A stretch of 48,494 bases of DNA. Origin: Chloroflexota bacterium. GTDB lineage: Bacteria; Chloroflexota; UBA6077; SHYK01. Positions 1-8,592 of this stretch are shown piece by piece. Made by a program: the position numbers and the translations under genes. The stretch covers positions 1-48,494 of the forward strand of contig DASRDP010000134.1 of the NCBI GenBank assembly GCA_035652535.1, read 5' to 3'. Positions within the stretch are counted from its first letter, which is position 1; each line of letters begins with the position of its first letter. Under the pieces are notes generated by a model. That model made no database searches and was not told where the DNA came from. It saw nothing but the letters and a program-made list of their open reading frames with translations.

Positions 1-334
1 AGCCGGGCGGCTCGGCGGGGCACTCCAGGCAAACCCCGGCCGTGTCGTAAAGCCAGCCGTGGTAGGCGCAGGCGATACCCCGCTCCTCCACCCGGCCGTA
101 CAGCAGCGATGCTCCTCGGTGAGCGCAGCGGTCCTGGATCAGGCCGTAGCGGCCGCCTTTGTCCTTGAATAGGACGAGATCCTCGCCCAGCACGCGCACG
201 AACCTGGTGGGCGACTCGTCCGTCAGCTCTTGCGCCGCGGCGATGGGAAGCCAGTACCGCCGAAGCAGCTCACCCCCAGGCGTCCCTGGCGCGACCCGGG
301 TCAAGATTTCGTTCTCCTCGCGCGTAAGGACCAT
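1..334 (-). CDS. Rieske aromatic-ring oxygenase, N-terminal part, cut by window edge
   Basis: Non-haem iron oxygenase of the phthalate 4,5-dioxygenase/O-demethylase type; only the first 111 residues are in the window and the reading frame runs open off the left edge. The Rieske [2Fe-2S] motif is complete: C70-x-H72, then 16 residues, then C89-x2-H92 (CAHRG and CAYHGW). The start is ATG in MVLTREEN, the same opening phrase (LT-EEN-LTRV-PGTP-GELLRRYW) found in the other single-component Rieske genes here. By eye about 79% of the visible residues match the intact oxygenase at 40294-41505, so the two are close paralogues. The catalytic iron-binding domain lies outside the window and cannot be judged. 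Confidence 0.93.
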   Translation of the reverse strand, partial: MVLTREENEILTRVAPGTPGGELLRRYWLPIAAAQELTDESPTRFVRVLGEDLVLFKDKGGRYGLIQDRCAHRGASLLYGRVEERGIACAYHGWLYDTAGVCLECPAEPPG

Positions 335-454
335 CGCTCCTGCTCCTCCGAGACGTCGACGCGCGTCGGCTTCGCGCCGAGTATAAGCTCAAGGGCTGCA
401 CCCGGCGCAGGCCCGCCTGCTCCGTTGGCCCACTTGGTGATCCCACCGCTGCCT

Positions 455-1486
455 TTAGAAATCGCGCACAGCGGGCGCGTACAGCGCCTCGACGGAGGGC
501 TTCGTGCGGATGAAGCCCTGCTCAAAGGAGAAGTCGATGCAGGTCTGGATGTAGTCGCGGTTCGCCTTGACGCCGTACGGGTACGGGTCGTCGCCGAAGA
601 TCTTGCGGGTCTCTTGCAGATAGTACTGCCCGAAGATCAGGCCCGATGGAATGCTTCGCGGCAGGCGCCGCTGGTAGAGCTCCTTCGCCTCGACGAAGGC
701 CTTGTAGAGGTTGAGCGCGACCCACGGATACTTCTCGTTGATGTCGCCGCGGATCACGTAGCCGTGGTTCGCGGGGTAGAAGCCGTGGGCTCGGTAGAAG
801 CGGATCGCCTCCTCTCGCACATCCGGAAAGACGGGCTTGACCTTCTCCCAGGCGGCGGCGGGCGGTCGAATCTGGCTCGACCGGTCGATGAAGTTGCGCG
901 CCTCCCCTCGGGCGCGTCCCGTGCCCATGGAGACATCGAGCTCGTGGTTCACGAGCATGGTGGCCAGGCTCTTCTCCGGCGGGACGCGGTGGAATTTAAT
1001 GCCCTTTGGCGGCTGAAAACCGGTCCCATGGCCGTGGCTCAGCTCCTCCGTGCGCTCCATGTACCAGTCCAGGCTATATTGCGATACGCCGAAGTCGTGC
1101 TCCAGCACGCCGCGCACCCAGAGGGATGACGTCTGCTGATACTCGGGCACGCCGATGCGCTTACCGGCGATGTCGCTCGGCTCCGTAATGCTGGCGTCGA
1201 CGTGCATCATCAGCTCGGTGTGGAACCAGCGCCGAGTCGGATACACGGGGATCATCACCATGTCCGCGCCTTGATCCTTTGCGATCAGATACGAGGACAT
1301 CGACATCTCGGAGATCTCGAACTCCTGGAAATTAAGCTGACGCCAGAACGTCTCCGAGGCGTCCGACTTCGTGTGGATCAACTCGACGCCTTGGACCTCG
1401 ACCTCACCGTTCAGAAGCGGCGCCACACGCTCGTTGGTACCACAAATGATGCTGAGCTCGAGCTTCTTCACCACGATCTGTCTCAC
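455..1486 (-). CDS. 4,5-dihydroxyphthalate decarboxylase-like / type-2 periplasmic-binding-fold protein
   Basis: A 343-residue protein of the family annotated as 4,5-dihydroxyphthalate decarboxylase, which has the type-2 periplasmic-binding-protein fold. Typical phrases are LSIICGTNERVAPL near the N-terminus, a central DIAGKRIGVPEYQQT segment and a C-terminal ANRDYIQTCIDFSFEQG. No signal peptide or lipobox is seen, so it is probably cytoplasmic, which fits an enzyme better than a transport receptor. Its GTG start overlaps the TGA stop of the upstream binding-protein gene by 4 bases, implying translational coupling; in-frame GTG codons at 1474 and 1471 are alternative starts. If it is a true decarboxylase it would give protocatechuate, a substrate type for the LigB-like enzyme about 3 kb away. 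A non-enzymatic binding role is the main alternative. Confidence 0.75.
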   Translation of the reverse strand: MRQIVVKKLELSIICGTNERVAPLLNGEVEVQGVELIHTKSDASETFWRQLNFQEFEISEMSMSSYLIAKDQGADMVMIPVYPTRRWFHTELMMHVDASITEPSDIAGKRIGVPEYQQTSSLWVRGVLEHDFGVSQYSLDWYMERTEELSHGHGTGFQPPKGIKFHRVPPEKSLATMLVNHELDVSMGTGRARGEARNFIDRSSQIRPPAAAWEKVKPVFPDVREEAIRFYRAHGFYPANHGYVIRGDINEKYPWVALNLYKAFVEAKELYQRRLPRSIPSGLIFGQYYLQETRKIFGDDPYPYGVKANRDYIQTCIDFSFEQGFIRTKPSVEALYAPAVRDF

Positions 1487-3237
1487 TCCCTGTCAAAATC
1501 GAAAAAGAGCCACGTCCACTGGCCATTGCCGCGGTGGTCCTTGATTCCCTTCAGCTTGAGGACGGGGTTCGTCTCCCAGTAGAAGGGCATGAGCACGAGG
1601 TTCTCCATAACCTCTTGAACGAGCTGCTGCTGGATCGGGATACGCGCCTTCGGGTCGATGGTCGACGTGAGCTGATCGTAGAGGGCGTCGACCTTCGGAT
1701 TCTCGTATCCACCCCTGTTGGGCGCAGTGTAGTGGTTCTCGGGTCCGGTCTTCGCCCGGGAATCCAGGCGGTTCACGAGGAACTGCTCGCGATTGATGTT
1801 CGTGACGAAGAGTCCGGGATAGCCCGACTCGTACTCGCGATTCCCCGCGAGCGCGGCCGGGATGGGGTCCACCGATGTCCGGACGCCGATTGCCTTCCAG
1901 TCGGAAGCGACGACGTTCGCCAGTTTGTCCCAGCCGGCCGGTACGTTGGCCCAGATCTCGACGTTAAAGGGCTCGCCCGACTGGTCGTTCACGAGGACGC
2001 CGTCCGGCCCTGGTCGCCAGCCGACGGTCTCCAGCAGCCCCGGGGCGGCGGACCGATCGAGCTTGTACGTGGGAATGTACGGCGCGAGTTCGGCGCGGAT
2101 CGGGTCGGATGGGTCGTACCAACTATCAGCGAGAGGCCCGAAACCGCCGCTCATCAGATCCGCGAGGGCGACGCGGTCGACGGACTGGTACAGCGCCTTG
2201 CGGACCTGCAGCTCCCGCAGGCCATGGGCGGGCCGCGCGATCTCTGGGCGGTACTGCACCTCGAGCTGGATGATCCGCGTGGCGACGTCGGCGCGGACCT
2301 CGTTGCCGGTGCCCTCCCAGCGCCGCTTCACGTCGGCTGCCGCGTCGAGCTGGACGCCCGGCGGCAGGACGATGTCGACGTTTCCGGCGAGGATCGCCGA
2401 AACCAGCGCGTTCGCGTCTCCGATGACCTTCACGAAGACCTTGTCGAAAGGCGGCCGACCGAGATAGTACCCGTCGAAGCGCTCCATCTCCATGTCGGCG
2501 CCGGGCTCCCAGCTCACCAGCCGGTACGGTCCCGTCCCGATGTACTGGGTCGTGAAGTAGGGATTGTTGACGAAGGCGACCGGATCGTGCTGTTCGTAGG
2601 CCTCGCCGAGGATGTGGCGCGGCAGGACCTCGCCCAGATTCGTGATGGCGGCGTCGACGAACAGGCCCGACCAGGAGACGACGATGGTGCTCGGGTCGGG
2701 AGTCGTCACCTCGCGCATCAGCGCCAGGCCCGTCGTGTTGCGAGTCGTAACGAGGTCCTTGTCTTTGGAGACGGTGAATGAGAAGGCGAGGTCGTCGGTG
2801 CTGACCGGCGACCCGTCGTGCCAAAGGATGTTGGGCTTCAGGCGCCAGGTCGTCTCCATGGTTCCGTCGTCGGCGACGCGCCACGTCCCGTCCTCGATAG
2901 ACGGGATCGCGACGGCCATCAGGGGATGGTGCACGCGCTCGTAGTCCTGGTAGGTGAGCTGATCCTGGACGATGGGGGTCACGTTGGTGGCGGACGTGGC
3001 GGTGGAGAGGCCGGTGAACCGTCCGAACTGGGGCAAGCCCCTCTGGAGCCCGATGGTGAGCGTCTTGAGCGCGTGCGGCCGCGACCCGGATTCGGAGCCG
3101 CGGCTCGATTCGCCAGTCCCGCACGCGGCGAGCAGCATCGTTGCCGCGCCCGCGCATGAAAGCAGCCGGATGATGGATCGCGGACTTATAGCTCGGGTCC
3201 TTCTTGAGGTGTCGACTGGGTGACTCGTCGCCGTCAT
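1483..3237 (-). CDS. ABC transporter substrate-binding lipoprotein, family 5 (peptide/nickel/opine type)
   Basis: Extracytoplasmic solute receptor of 584 residues. The N-terminus has a basic stretch, a hydrophobic core and the lipobox LLAAC with C39 as the lipidated cysteine. The SBP_bac_5 domain fills the rest, with the family landmarks RLKPNILWHDG, a D-x-FSFTV segment and GTGPYRLVSWEPG. The ATG at 3237 is chosen because GAAGGGA precedes it at good spacing; the longer frame has no such site. It is the first gene of a two-gene unit with the dihydroxyphthalate-decarboxylase-like gene. No permease or ATPase gene adjoins, so the ligand cannot be inferred from a transporter; the company suggests an aromatic acid or its derivative. 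Confidence 0.9.
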   Translation of the reverse strand: MTATSHPVDTSRRTRAISPRSIIRLLSCAGAATMLLAACGTGESSRGSESGSRPHALKTLTIGLQRGLPQFGRFTGLSTATSATNVTPIVQDQLTYQDYERVHHPLMAVAIPSIEDGTWRVADDGTMETTWRLKPNILWHDGSPVSTDDLAFSFTVSKDKDLVTTRNTTGLALMREVTTPDPSTIVVSWSGLFVDAAITNLGEVLPRHILGEAYEQHDPVAFVNNPYFTTQYIGTGPYRLVSWEPGADMEMERFDGYYLGRPPFDKVFVKVIGDANALVSAILAGNVDIVLPPGVQLDAAADVKRRWEGTGNEVRADVATRIIQLEVQYRPEIARPAHGLRELQVRKALYQSVDRVALADLMSGGFGPLADSWYDPSDPIRAELAPYIPTYKLDRSAAPGLLETVGWRPGPDGVLVNDQSGEPFNVEIWANVPAGWDKLANVVASDWKAIGVRTSVDPIPAALAGNREYESGYPGLFVTNINREQFLVNRLDSRAKTGPENHYTAPNRGGYENPKVDALYDQLTSTIDPKARIPIQQQLVQEVMENLVLMPFYWETNPVLKLKGIKDHRGNGQWTWLFFDFDRE

Positions 3238-3466
3238 CGCCAGTCCCTTCGAGCGAGTCGCTGGGGCCTGCCAGCGTTCAATGCGAATTTCGACGCAGTG
3301 CTCACCGGCGCCAGCGTATGCAAGGCGCGTGCGGAAATCAAGCACGCGCAGTGAGCGGGGGAGCCGGCGGACGATCGCGCTACGGGAATTTGGGACTTGA
3401 GGGACGACGCGCGCACGAGCCGACTGTGCGCGCTAGAATGGCGCAAAAGGTGGAAAGGGGGCTCCC

Positions 3467-4309
3467 ATGACGCAGCTCAATTACCTCGCCATCATGTGTG
3501 AGGACCCGGCGCGCATGCGGGAGTGGTACGCGCGCTGGCTCGGCTTCGAGGAATACGACCGCACGGCAGCCGGCTCCATCTACATCACCGACGGCCACTT
3601 CTCCGTGGGGCTCCTCAAGGCGGGTGCCGCGCCAGGCGAAGAGACACAGCAACCCGGCCTGCACCATTTTGGGTTTCAGGTCGACGATATCCTGGAGATC
3701 GAACGCAACCTTGAGGACTTCGATCCATCGATTCGCATCGAGAAACGGCCACCCGAGGACCCCTATGCCGCCTATCGACTGCGAGATCCCGAGGGTATCA
3801 TCGTCGACCTTTCCGAAAGGGGGTTCGGCGTCGCCGGCGAACCGCGCCTGCCTGGAATCCGCCATCTTGCCACCTTCAATCGCGACACGGCGCGGAAGTT
3901 CGCGTTCTACACTCAGGTCATGGGCATGCGCGACGCAACGCGCACCGATGCGGAGGTCTTCGAGCATCTGCTCATGACCAAGGGTGAGATCCCGCCAGGC
4001 TTCCAGCGCAGCCCCAACCCGTTCACCGGTGACGGATTTGTCAACCTCGCCCACCTCGACCGATCGGTGGACAGCCCAACTTCGGTCGGACGGAACCCCC
4101 TGGGCTTCAACCACTTCGGGGTGCTGGTGCGCGATCCGCACGAGCTCTACAGCCGGATTCACGCCGCGACGCCGGGCATGCCGGAGGACGTGCGGCCCCC
4201 CGAGCGACAGGTGGAATATGGGGTCCGCGACCCAGAGGGCAACTATCTGGACCTGTCCGGCAAGAAAGGTTGGAAAGTCGACGTCAACACGTGGGCCCGG
4301 GTGGGCTGA
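3467..4309 (+). CDS. Two-domain VOC protein (glyoxalase / extradiol dioxygenase superfamily)
   Basis: A 280-residue protein with two vicinal-oxygen-chelate halves, about residues 1-120 and 128-275, the arrangement of catechol 2,3-dioxygenase-type ring-cleavage enzymes. In the second half the metal-ligand positions look usable: His in GIRHLATF, His in GFNHFGVL, and an acidic residue in DPEGNYLDLS, where the usual Glu is Asp. In the first half the leading His is Tyr (LNYLAIM), so that half is probably structural. GGAAAGGGG precedes the ATG. It lies upstream of the class III LigB-like dioxygenase on the same strand, so two unrelated ring-cleavage folds sit side by side. Substrate unknown. Confidence 0.85.
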   Translation: MTQLNYLAIMCEDPARMREWYARWLGFEEYDRTAAGSIYITDGHFSVGLLKAGAAPGEETQQPGLHHFGFQVDDILEIERNLEDFDPSIRIEKRPPEDPYAAYRLRDPEGIIVDLSERGFGVAGEPRLPGIRHLATFNRDTARKFAFYTQVMGMRDATRTDAEVFEHLLMTKGEIPPGFQRSPNPFTGDGFVNLAHLDRSVDSPTSVGRNPLGFNHFGVLVRDPHELYSRIHAATPGMPEDVRPPERQVEYGVRDPEGNYLDLSGKKGWKVDVNTWARVG

Positions 4310-4397
4310 GGCGCGGGCCGGTTGAGGTCGTCGCTGGGATTCACGATTTCCATTGCCCGTCCCGTCCGGTAGGGCCGGGGGGCAGCCCGCCCCGATA

Positions 4398-4427
4398 TTG
4401 ACCGATCTCCACGGCCAGCATTATGCT
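4398..4427 (+). promoter_or_regulatory. Putative sigma-70-type promoter for the LigB-like gene
   Basis: TTGACC at 4398-4403 and TATGCT at 4422-4427 are separated by 18 bases. The predicted transcript start leaves a leader of about 22 bases carrying GAGAGGAG before the ATG at 4457. A promoter here means the LigB-like gene need not be co-transcribed with the VOC gene upstream. Confidence 0.45.
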
Positions 4428-4456
4428 GGGCCCAAGATTCGAGAGGAGTCACGGCC

Positions 4457-5515
4457 ATGGGACAGATCTTGGGCCTCGGCATCACGCACTATCCCGGCCT
4501 CGCCTTCAAGGGCAATCTTGCCGGCCGAATCAACCTCATGCTGGGCGATCCGGCCCTTCCCGATCGTCTCCGGTCCGTGGAGAACTGGCCCGAGCCGATG
4601 CGCCGCCAATGGTCCGACGACGAGGGTCGCGCCCATTCCGATGCGCATCGCCAGGCCATGATCGAGGAGTTTCGCAAGGCGCGCGAGGAGCTAGACGCGT
4701 TCCACCCCGATTTTGTCGTGATTTGGGGCGACGACCAGTACGAAAACTTTCGAGAAGACTGCGTCCCGGCATTTTCGGTCCTCGCTTACGACACGGTGGA
4801 GCTGCAGCCGTGGCATTCCGAGCGGGTGCGCGGCGCCAACTCCTGGGACGAGCCCGCGGATGCGACGTTCGCGGTTTCGGGCCATCGAGATGGAGGCAAG
4901 TATCTCGCGACGTCGCTTCTGCGCGATGGATTCGACATCGCCTATGCCTACAAGCCCCTCCACGCGCGCGCATTCGGGCACGCCATCGCGAACTCGATCC
5001 TCTATCTGGACTGGGATCGCCGCGGCTTCGCGTATCCGGTGGTGCCCATCACCGTCAACAGCTACGGCCGCGCCCTCATCGCCCATCACGGTCGTCCGCT
5101 GACTCCGACCGAGGCGAAGGCGGCGGAGGGCGACGAGGACCCGCCCGGTCCGCAGCCGTGGCGCTGCTTCCAGCTCGGCGCCTCGGTGGCGCGCGCAGCG
5201 GCTCGGAGTCCGTGGCGTGTGGCGCTCATCGCCTCTTCGAGCTGGTCTCACTCGTTTCTCGTGCCGAAACACGCCGGCATGTATCCCGACGTCGAGTCCG
5301 ACAAGCGGCTCTACGAGGCGTTTGTCGCTGGGGACTGGGACCTCTGGCGGAATACCACTATCGACGAGGCGGAAGACCGCGGCCACCAGGAGTTGCTGAA
5401 CTGGTACTGCCTGGCCGGCGCCATGGCGGAGCTGGGGCGCAAGCCGGATTACTCTGTCTTTCAGGAGTCGTGGATCACCAACTCCGACAAGGTGTTCGCC
5501 GTCTTTCGCCCGTGA
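4457..5515 (+). CDS. LigB-family class III extradiol ring-cleavage dioxygenase
   Basis: A 352-residue protein of the LigB fold, whose members use Fe(II) to open dihydroxylated rings such as protocatechuate or gallate. Visible landmarks are H11 in ITHYPG (a canonical iron-ligand position), the DFVVIWGDDQYENF strand around residues 85-98, and S-H265-S, which matches the conserved G-x-S-H region. The usual N-D-H of the family reads D-D-Q94 here, a variant I also associate with uncharacterised family members, so activity and substrate may differ from LigB itself. No LigA-like small subunit adjoins. The start is fixed by GAGAGGAG ahead of the ATG. Confidence 0.88.
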   Translation: MGQILGLGITHYPGLAFKGNLAGRINLMLGDPALPDRLRSVENWPEPMRRQWSDDEGRAHSDAHRQAMIEEFRKAREELDAFHPDFVVIWGDDQYENFREDCVPAFSVLAYDTVELQPWHSERVRGANSWDEPADATFAVSGHRDGGKYLATSLLRDGFDIAYAYKPLHARAFGHAIANSILYLDWDRRGFAYPVVPITVNSYGRALIAHHGRPLTPTEAKAAEGDEDPPGPQPWRCFQLGASVARAAARSPWRVALIASSSWSHSFLVPKHAGMYPDVESDKRLYEAFVAGDWDLWRNTTIDEAEDRGHQELLNWYCLAGAMAELGRKPDYSVFQESWITNSDKVFAVFRP

Positions 5516-5554
5516 GTTCTCCGATACCGCGACGAAGTCTGATGACCACATCTG

Positions 5555-5566
5555 AATCCGCGGATT
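5555..5566. repeat. 12-bp perfect palindrome between convergent genes
   Basis: AATCCGCGGATT lies in the 75-base gap between the converging LigB-like and SDR genes. It could be the stem of a weak bidirectional terminator or a protein site; there is no T-run. Confidence 0.35.
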
Positions 5567-5590
5567 TGGCGGGCCGGACCGGGCACTGAT

Positions 5591-6352
5591 TCAATTCAAC
5601 GACGATCCGCCGTCGACGACGAGCGTCTGACCCGTGATGAAATCGCTGTCCGGCGAGCAGAGAAACGCGACCGCCCCCACGAGGTCCGACGGCTGCTCCA
5701 AGCGCTTGATGGCCCTGCTCTGCGCGCGATTCTCGTGGTACTGGATCAACGCGTCGTCATGAAGGTCCATGCTCTCGGTCAGGCCGGGCGCGATCGCGTT
5801 CACGGTAATGTTCCACTCCCCCAGCTCCTTCGCCAGCACACGCGTGAGCCCAATCACGCCCGCCTTCGAGGTGACGTAGTGGGCGAAGCGCGGTGTTCCG
5901 GAGAAGACCGTGCTGGAGCTGATGTTGACGATCTTGCCGCGCCGCTGCCGCTTCATCGACGGCACGACGGCCCGCGCGCAGAGGAAGACGCCGCGCAGAT
6001 TCACGGCCATGACGCGATCCCACTCGTCGATGGGGATCTCCTCGAATGGCCCGCGCGTGACGGCCGGTCGCTGGTACATGCCGGCATTGTTGACGAGCGC
6101 GTCGATGCGGCCCCAGCGCTCGAGCACCGCGGTCGCCATCTCCTCGGTCGCGCGCGCGTCCGTGACGTCGGTGCGAACGGCGATCGCGTCGGCTTCGGCC
6201 CGGCGGAGCCCGTCGGCCACCTCCTCCGCGGCGCCCGCGTCGATGTCCACCACCGCGACGCGTGCGCCCTCCTGGCCGAGGCGCTCCGCATAGGCGCGGC
6301 CGATCCCGAGTCCGCCGCCGGTAACGATCACCACCTGATTCTCCAGGCGCAT
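5591..6352 (-). CDS. Short-chain dehydrogenase/reductase (SDR)
   Basis: A classical NAD(P)-dependent SDR of 253 residues. The cofactor motif TGGGLGIG is at 11-18, NNAG at 88-91, and the catalytic triad is the serine cluster at 145-147 with Y159 and K163 (HYVTSK); the C-terminus has the usual GQTLVVDGG. Asp at the end of the second strand (AVVDID) favours NAD over NADP. The frame stays open far upstream, but the ATG at 6352 preceded by GAGGCGGGGG matches the family N-terminus. In this setting it could be a dihydrodiol or alcohol dehydrogenase, but homology alone cannot separate that from 3-oxoacyl reductase. Confidence 0.92.
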   Translation of the reverse strand: MRLENQVVIVTGGGLGIGRAYAERLGQEGARVAVVDIDAGAAEEVADGLRRAEADAIAVRTDVTDARATEEMATAVLERWGRIDALVNNAGMYQRPAVTRGPFEEIPIDEWDRVMAVNLRGVFLCARAVVPSMKRQRRGKIVNISSSTVFSGTPRFAHYVTSKAGVIGLTRVLAKELGEWNITVNAIAPGLTESMDLHDDALIQYHENRAQSRAIKRLEQPSDLVGAVAFLCSPDSDFITGQTLVVDGGSSLN

Positions 6353-6499
6353 AGGGTACCCCCGCCTCGAAGCTTTTAGATCCGAAGATTCCGCGATGCG
6401 ACCAGTATCGCAGGAAGGATTCGAGCCTTTCACGGCGCTGGCCGTATTGATGGCGACGTGGGATACTGCTGGGAGCGTTTTACGCTGAGGAGGTTCCCG

Positions 6500-7405
6500 T
6501 TGCTCATCCAGAGTCCTAGTACCGCAATGCGATTCGTGGCTGGCGCGCTCGCGGCGCTGGCCGCCATGGCGCCGGCCGGTCCCGCGCTGGCCCAATCGGC
6601 AGCCCAGGCTGCGGCGCAAGGGGTGGTCTACACCGGGACCCCCAGCGCAGGCCAGGGGATCACCAGCGCGACAACCCAGATCTCCCTCGACAGCCCATTG
6701 GACGCGTCGCAGGTCGCCATCGGGGCCCACGTCGACATCGGGGGTTGGGCGATCGATACGGAGGGACCGGATACGGGCGTCGACCTCGTGCAGGTCTACC
6801 TGGACGGCCCCATGGACGGTGGCGGGACCTTCGTGGGACCAGCCCACTATGGTCATGCACGTCCAGACGTCGCCGTGGCCCTCGGTTCGACCTCTTACAC
6901 GAATAGCGGTTTCGATTACGTTTGGATTCCGTCGTCCCTCAGCTCGGGCATGCACACGCTGTACGTGTACGCCCACACGAAGGCAAACGGTTGGCAATAC
7001 GTGACGGTGAGCATAATCGGGCCGAACGCACCCAACAGCGGGCAACCCCAGAACGTCGGGAACGCGCCCGCGCCCAATCAGCAGGGAGCTGGCGCCGGTG
7101 GGCAAACAAACGCGGGTTCCAGCGGCCAGACCGGCGGTTCCGCCGCCGCGCCGAACCAGGGCCAGAACGCCGGGCCCTACAGCGGTCCCTATCCGGGCCC
7201 CTACGCACCCGGGCCGTATGCGTTCACGCCTTACGGCGGCACGTATCTCAACAACTGGCAGACGTCCGGGCAGGGCTACGGCTCCTGTTTCGGGGTCAAC
7301 GCCGGGCAGTGCGGCGGCGGATATGGATATGGCCAGATGCCGCCGTTCAGCGGGCCTCCGCCAATGAACCCATTGCAGCCCGGCGCTCCGTTCATGGGGT
7401 TCTGA
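6500..7405 (+). CDS. Secreted Ig-like domain protein with Gly/Pro/Asn-rich tail
   Basis: A 301-residue exported protein that I cannot name. The chosen start is TTG at 6500, six bases after AGGAGG (6488-6493); ATG at 6527 is the alternative. A signal peptide ends at PALA-QS. A compact beta-domain follows (about residues 50-165), with GWAIDTEG, VDLVQVYLDGP and SSGMHTLYVYAHT, resembling bacterial Ig-like domains that describe a moving axis or surface module. The last 130 residues are low complexity, rich in Gly, Pro, Asn, Gln and Tyr (for example GPYSGPYPGPYAPGPYA), like a flexible extracellular tail. The next gene starts 6 bases after its stop. Confidence 0.75.
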   Translation: MLIQSPSTAMRFVAGALAALAAMAPAGPALAQSAAQAAAQGVVYTGTPSAGQGITSATTQISLDSPLDASQVAIGAHVDIGGWAIDTEGPDTGVDLVQVYLDGPMDGGGTFVGPAHYGHARPDVAVALGSTSYTNSGFDYVWIPSSLSSGMHTLYVYAHTKANGWQYVTVSIIGPNAPNSGQPQNVGNAPAPNQQGAGAGGQTNAGSSGQTGGSAAAPNQGQNAGPYSGPYPGPYAPGPYAFTPYGGTYLNNWQTSGQGYGSCFGVNAGQCGGGYGYGQMPPFSGPPPMNPLQPGAPFMGF

Positions 7406-7410
7406 CAGAG

Positions 7411-8385
7411 ATGCTGGGGAAGGGACCCATCTCCGGAATGGATCTCTTCCCCAGCAAAGCACGTGCGACGCCTGGCGGCATACATCTCTACTACCTGGAT
7501 CCGGATCGCACGCCCTTTCTCTACACGGTCCGGGAGATGGCCGCCCGCCACGAGAGCCTGAACGTCACGGTCGATCAGATCGTGGGGATGGAGACGTTCG
7601 AGGAGCGCTTCCTCCGGGGCGAGCTGGACGTCATCTGCGAACACTCCCGCTTCCTTTATCCCGCTCGGTTGAAGGGCCATGACGTCCGCTGCCTCGCCGC
7701 CTGTCAGCGTCCCGAGAGCAAGCTGCTTGTCGCCCCGGACATTGGCGCCGTGACGGACTTGCGGGGGAAGACCATCGCGATTCGAGCGACCCCCCAGTCG
7801 CGGATCAGCGGAACCTATTGGATGCGTCGTCTGGGCCTCGATCGGGACAACCGGCTGCTCTACGTCGAAGACGCCGAGGTCGGGCGCTGGCAGCAGTGGC
7901 GGAAGGTCGCATCCGGTGACGCGCACGCGGTTATCGCGACGCCGCTCTACGAAGACGCGGCGTTGGCCGCCGGCCTCCACCAGCTGCACGTACCGCCCCT
8001 CCCCGAGGTCGGCCAGATCGTTTTCGCGGTCCTGGCCTCATTCGCCGCGGCCCATGACGACGCGCTCCACCGGCTGGTGCGCGCCGTGTATCGCGCGATC
8101 GATCTGATCCGCGGCGACGCCGAAGCCGCATTGGAGATCATGCGCGGGGAGCCCGCGCGCCTCATGCGGACCAAGATCGCGGGCGAGGCGGATCTCCGAA
8201 CCCAGTACGCGCGGATCCGAGACTCCATCGGCCCGAGCGCGATCCCCACGCCCGAAGCCCTGCAGGTGGAGTTCGAGCTGCTGAACGAGGGCTACGTGCC
8301 ATTGGACGACCTCAATCCCCTCAGCCTCTGGGACATGCACTACGCCATCGCTGCCGAGGAGGCCCGCCGGGCCCGCGCGCTATAG
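7411..8385 (+). CDS. NMT1/SsuA-type substrate-binding-fold protein lacking a signal peptide
   Basis: A 324-residue type-2 binding-fold protein. The central segment DLRGKTIAIRATPQSRISG and the downstream EDAEVGRWQQWRKVASGDAHAV are typical of NMT1/THI5/TauA-like receptors, whose usual ligands are sulfonates, pyrimidines or aromatic acids. Neither the ATG at 7411 nor the in-frame ATG at 7438 is followed by a signal sequence or lipobox, so it is probably cytoplasmic or exported by another route. It follows the secreted Ig-like protein by 5 untranslated bases, so the two are probably co-transcribed. The ligand is unknown. Confidence 0.75.
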   Translation: MLGKGPISGMDLFPSKARATPGGIHLYYLDPDRTPFLYTVREMAARHESLNVTVDQIVGMETFEERFLRGELDVICEHSRFLYPARLKGHDVRCLAACQRPESKLLVAPDIGAVTDLRGKTIAIRATPQSRISGTYWMRRLGLDRDNRLLYVEDAEVGRWQQWRKVASGDAHAVIATPLYEDAALAAGLHQLHVPPLPEVGQIVFAVLASFAAAHDDALHRLVRAVYRAIDLIRGDAEAALEIMRGEPARLMRTKIAGEADLRTQYARIRDSIGPSAIPTPEALQVEFELLNEGYVPLDDLNPLSLWDMHYAIAAEEARRARAL

Positions 8386-8434
8386 AGGCTTGTCCGCGGT
8401 ATTTTGCGGTCAACAACGTTTCGATTCGCCATTG

Positions 8435-8464
8435 TTGACGCCACCCGTAACGAAACGGTAATCT
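8435..8464 (+). promoter_or_regulatory. Putative promoter for the FecR/propeller gene
   Basis: TTGACG (8435-8440) and TAATCT (8459-8464) are spaced by 18 bases. They lie in the 207-base gap before the FecR gene, giving a leader of about 120 bases. Confidence 0.35.
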
Positions 8465-8592
8465 CCGCGCACCATTTGAGCGGGTCGTGTCAGCGCGATA
8501 TCGCACGTCCCGCTGGGTTCACCCAACCGGCCCGTGGCCGGGGGCTCGTGGCTCGGTCTACGGCAGGCACCAAGTGGTCCGGAGGTTGGTGG

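Noticed and set aside
1534-2781. A long plus-strand frame opposite the first family-5 receptor
   Set aside because: The receptor frame has a lipobox and family motifs; the opposite frame has none.
5591-7462. A 623-residue fusion protein ending in the SDR
   Set aside because: The upstream part overlaps well-supported plus-strand genes and has no family match; the SDR has its own ribosome site and family N-terminus at 6352.
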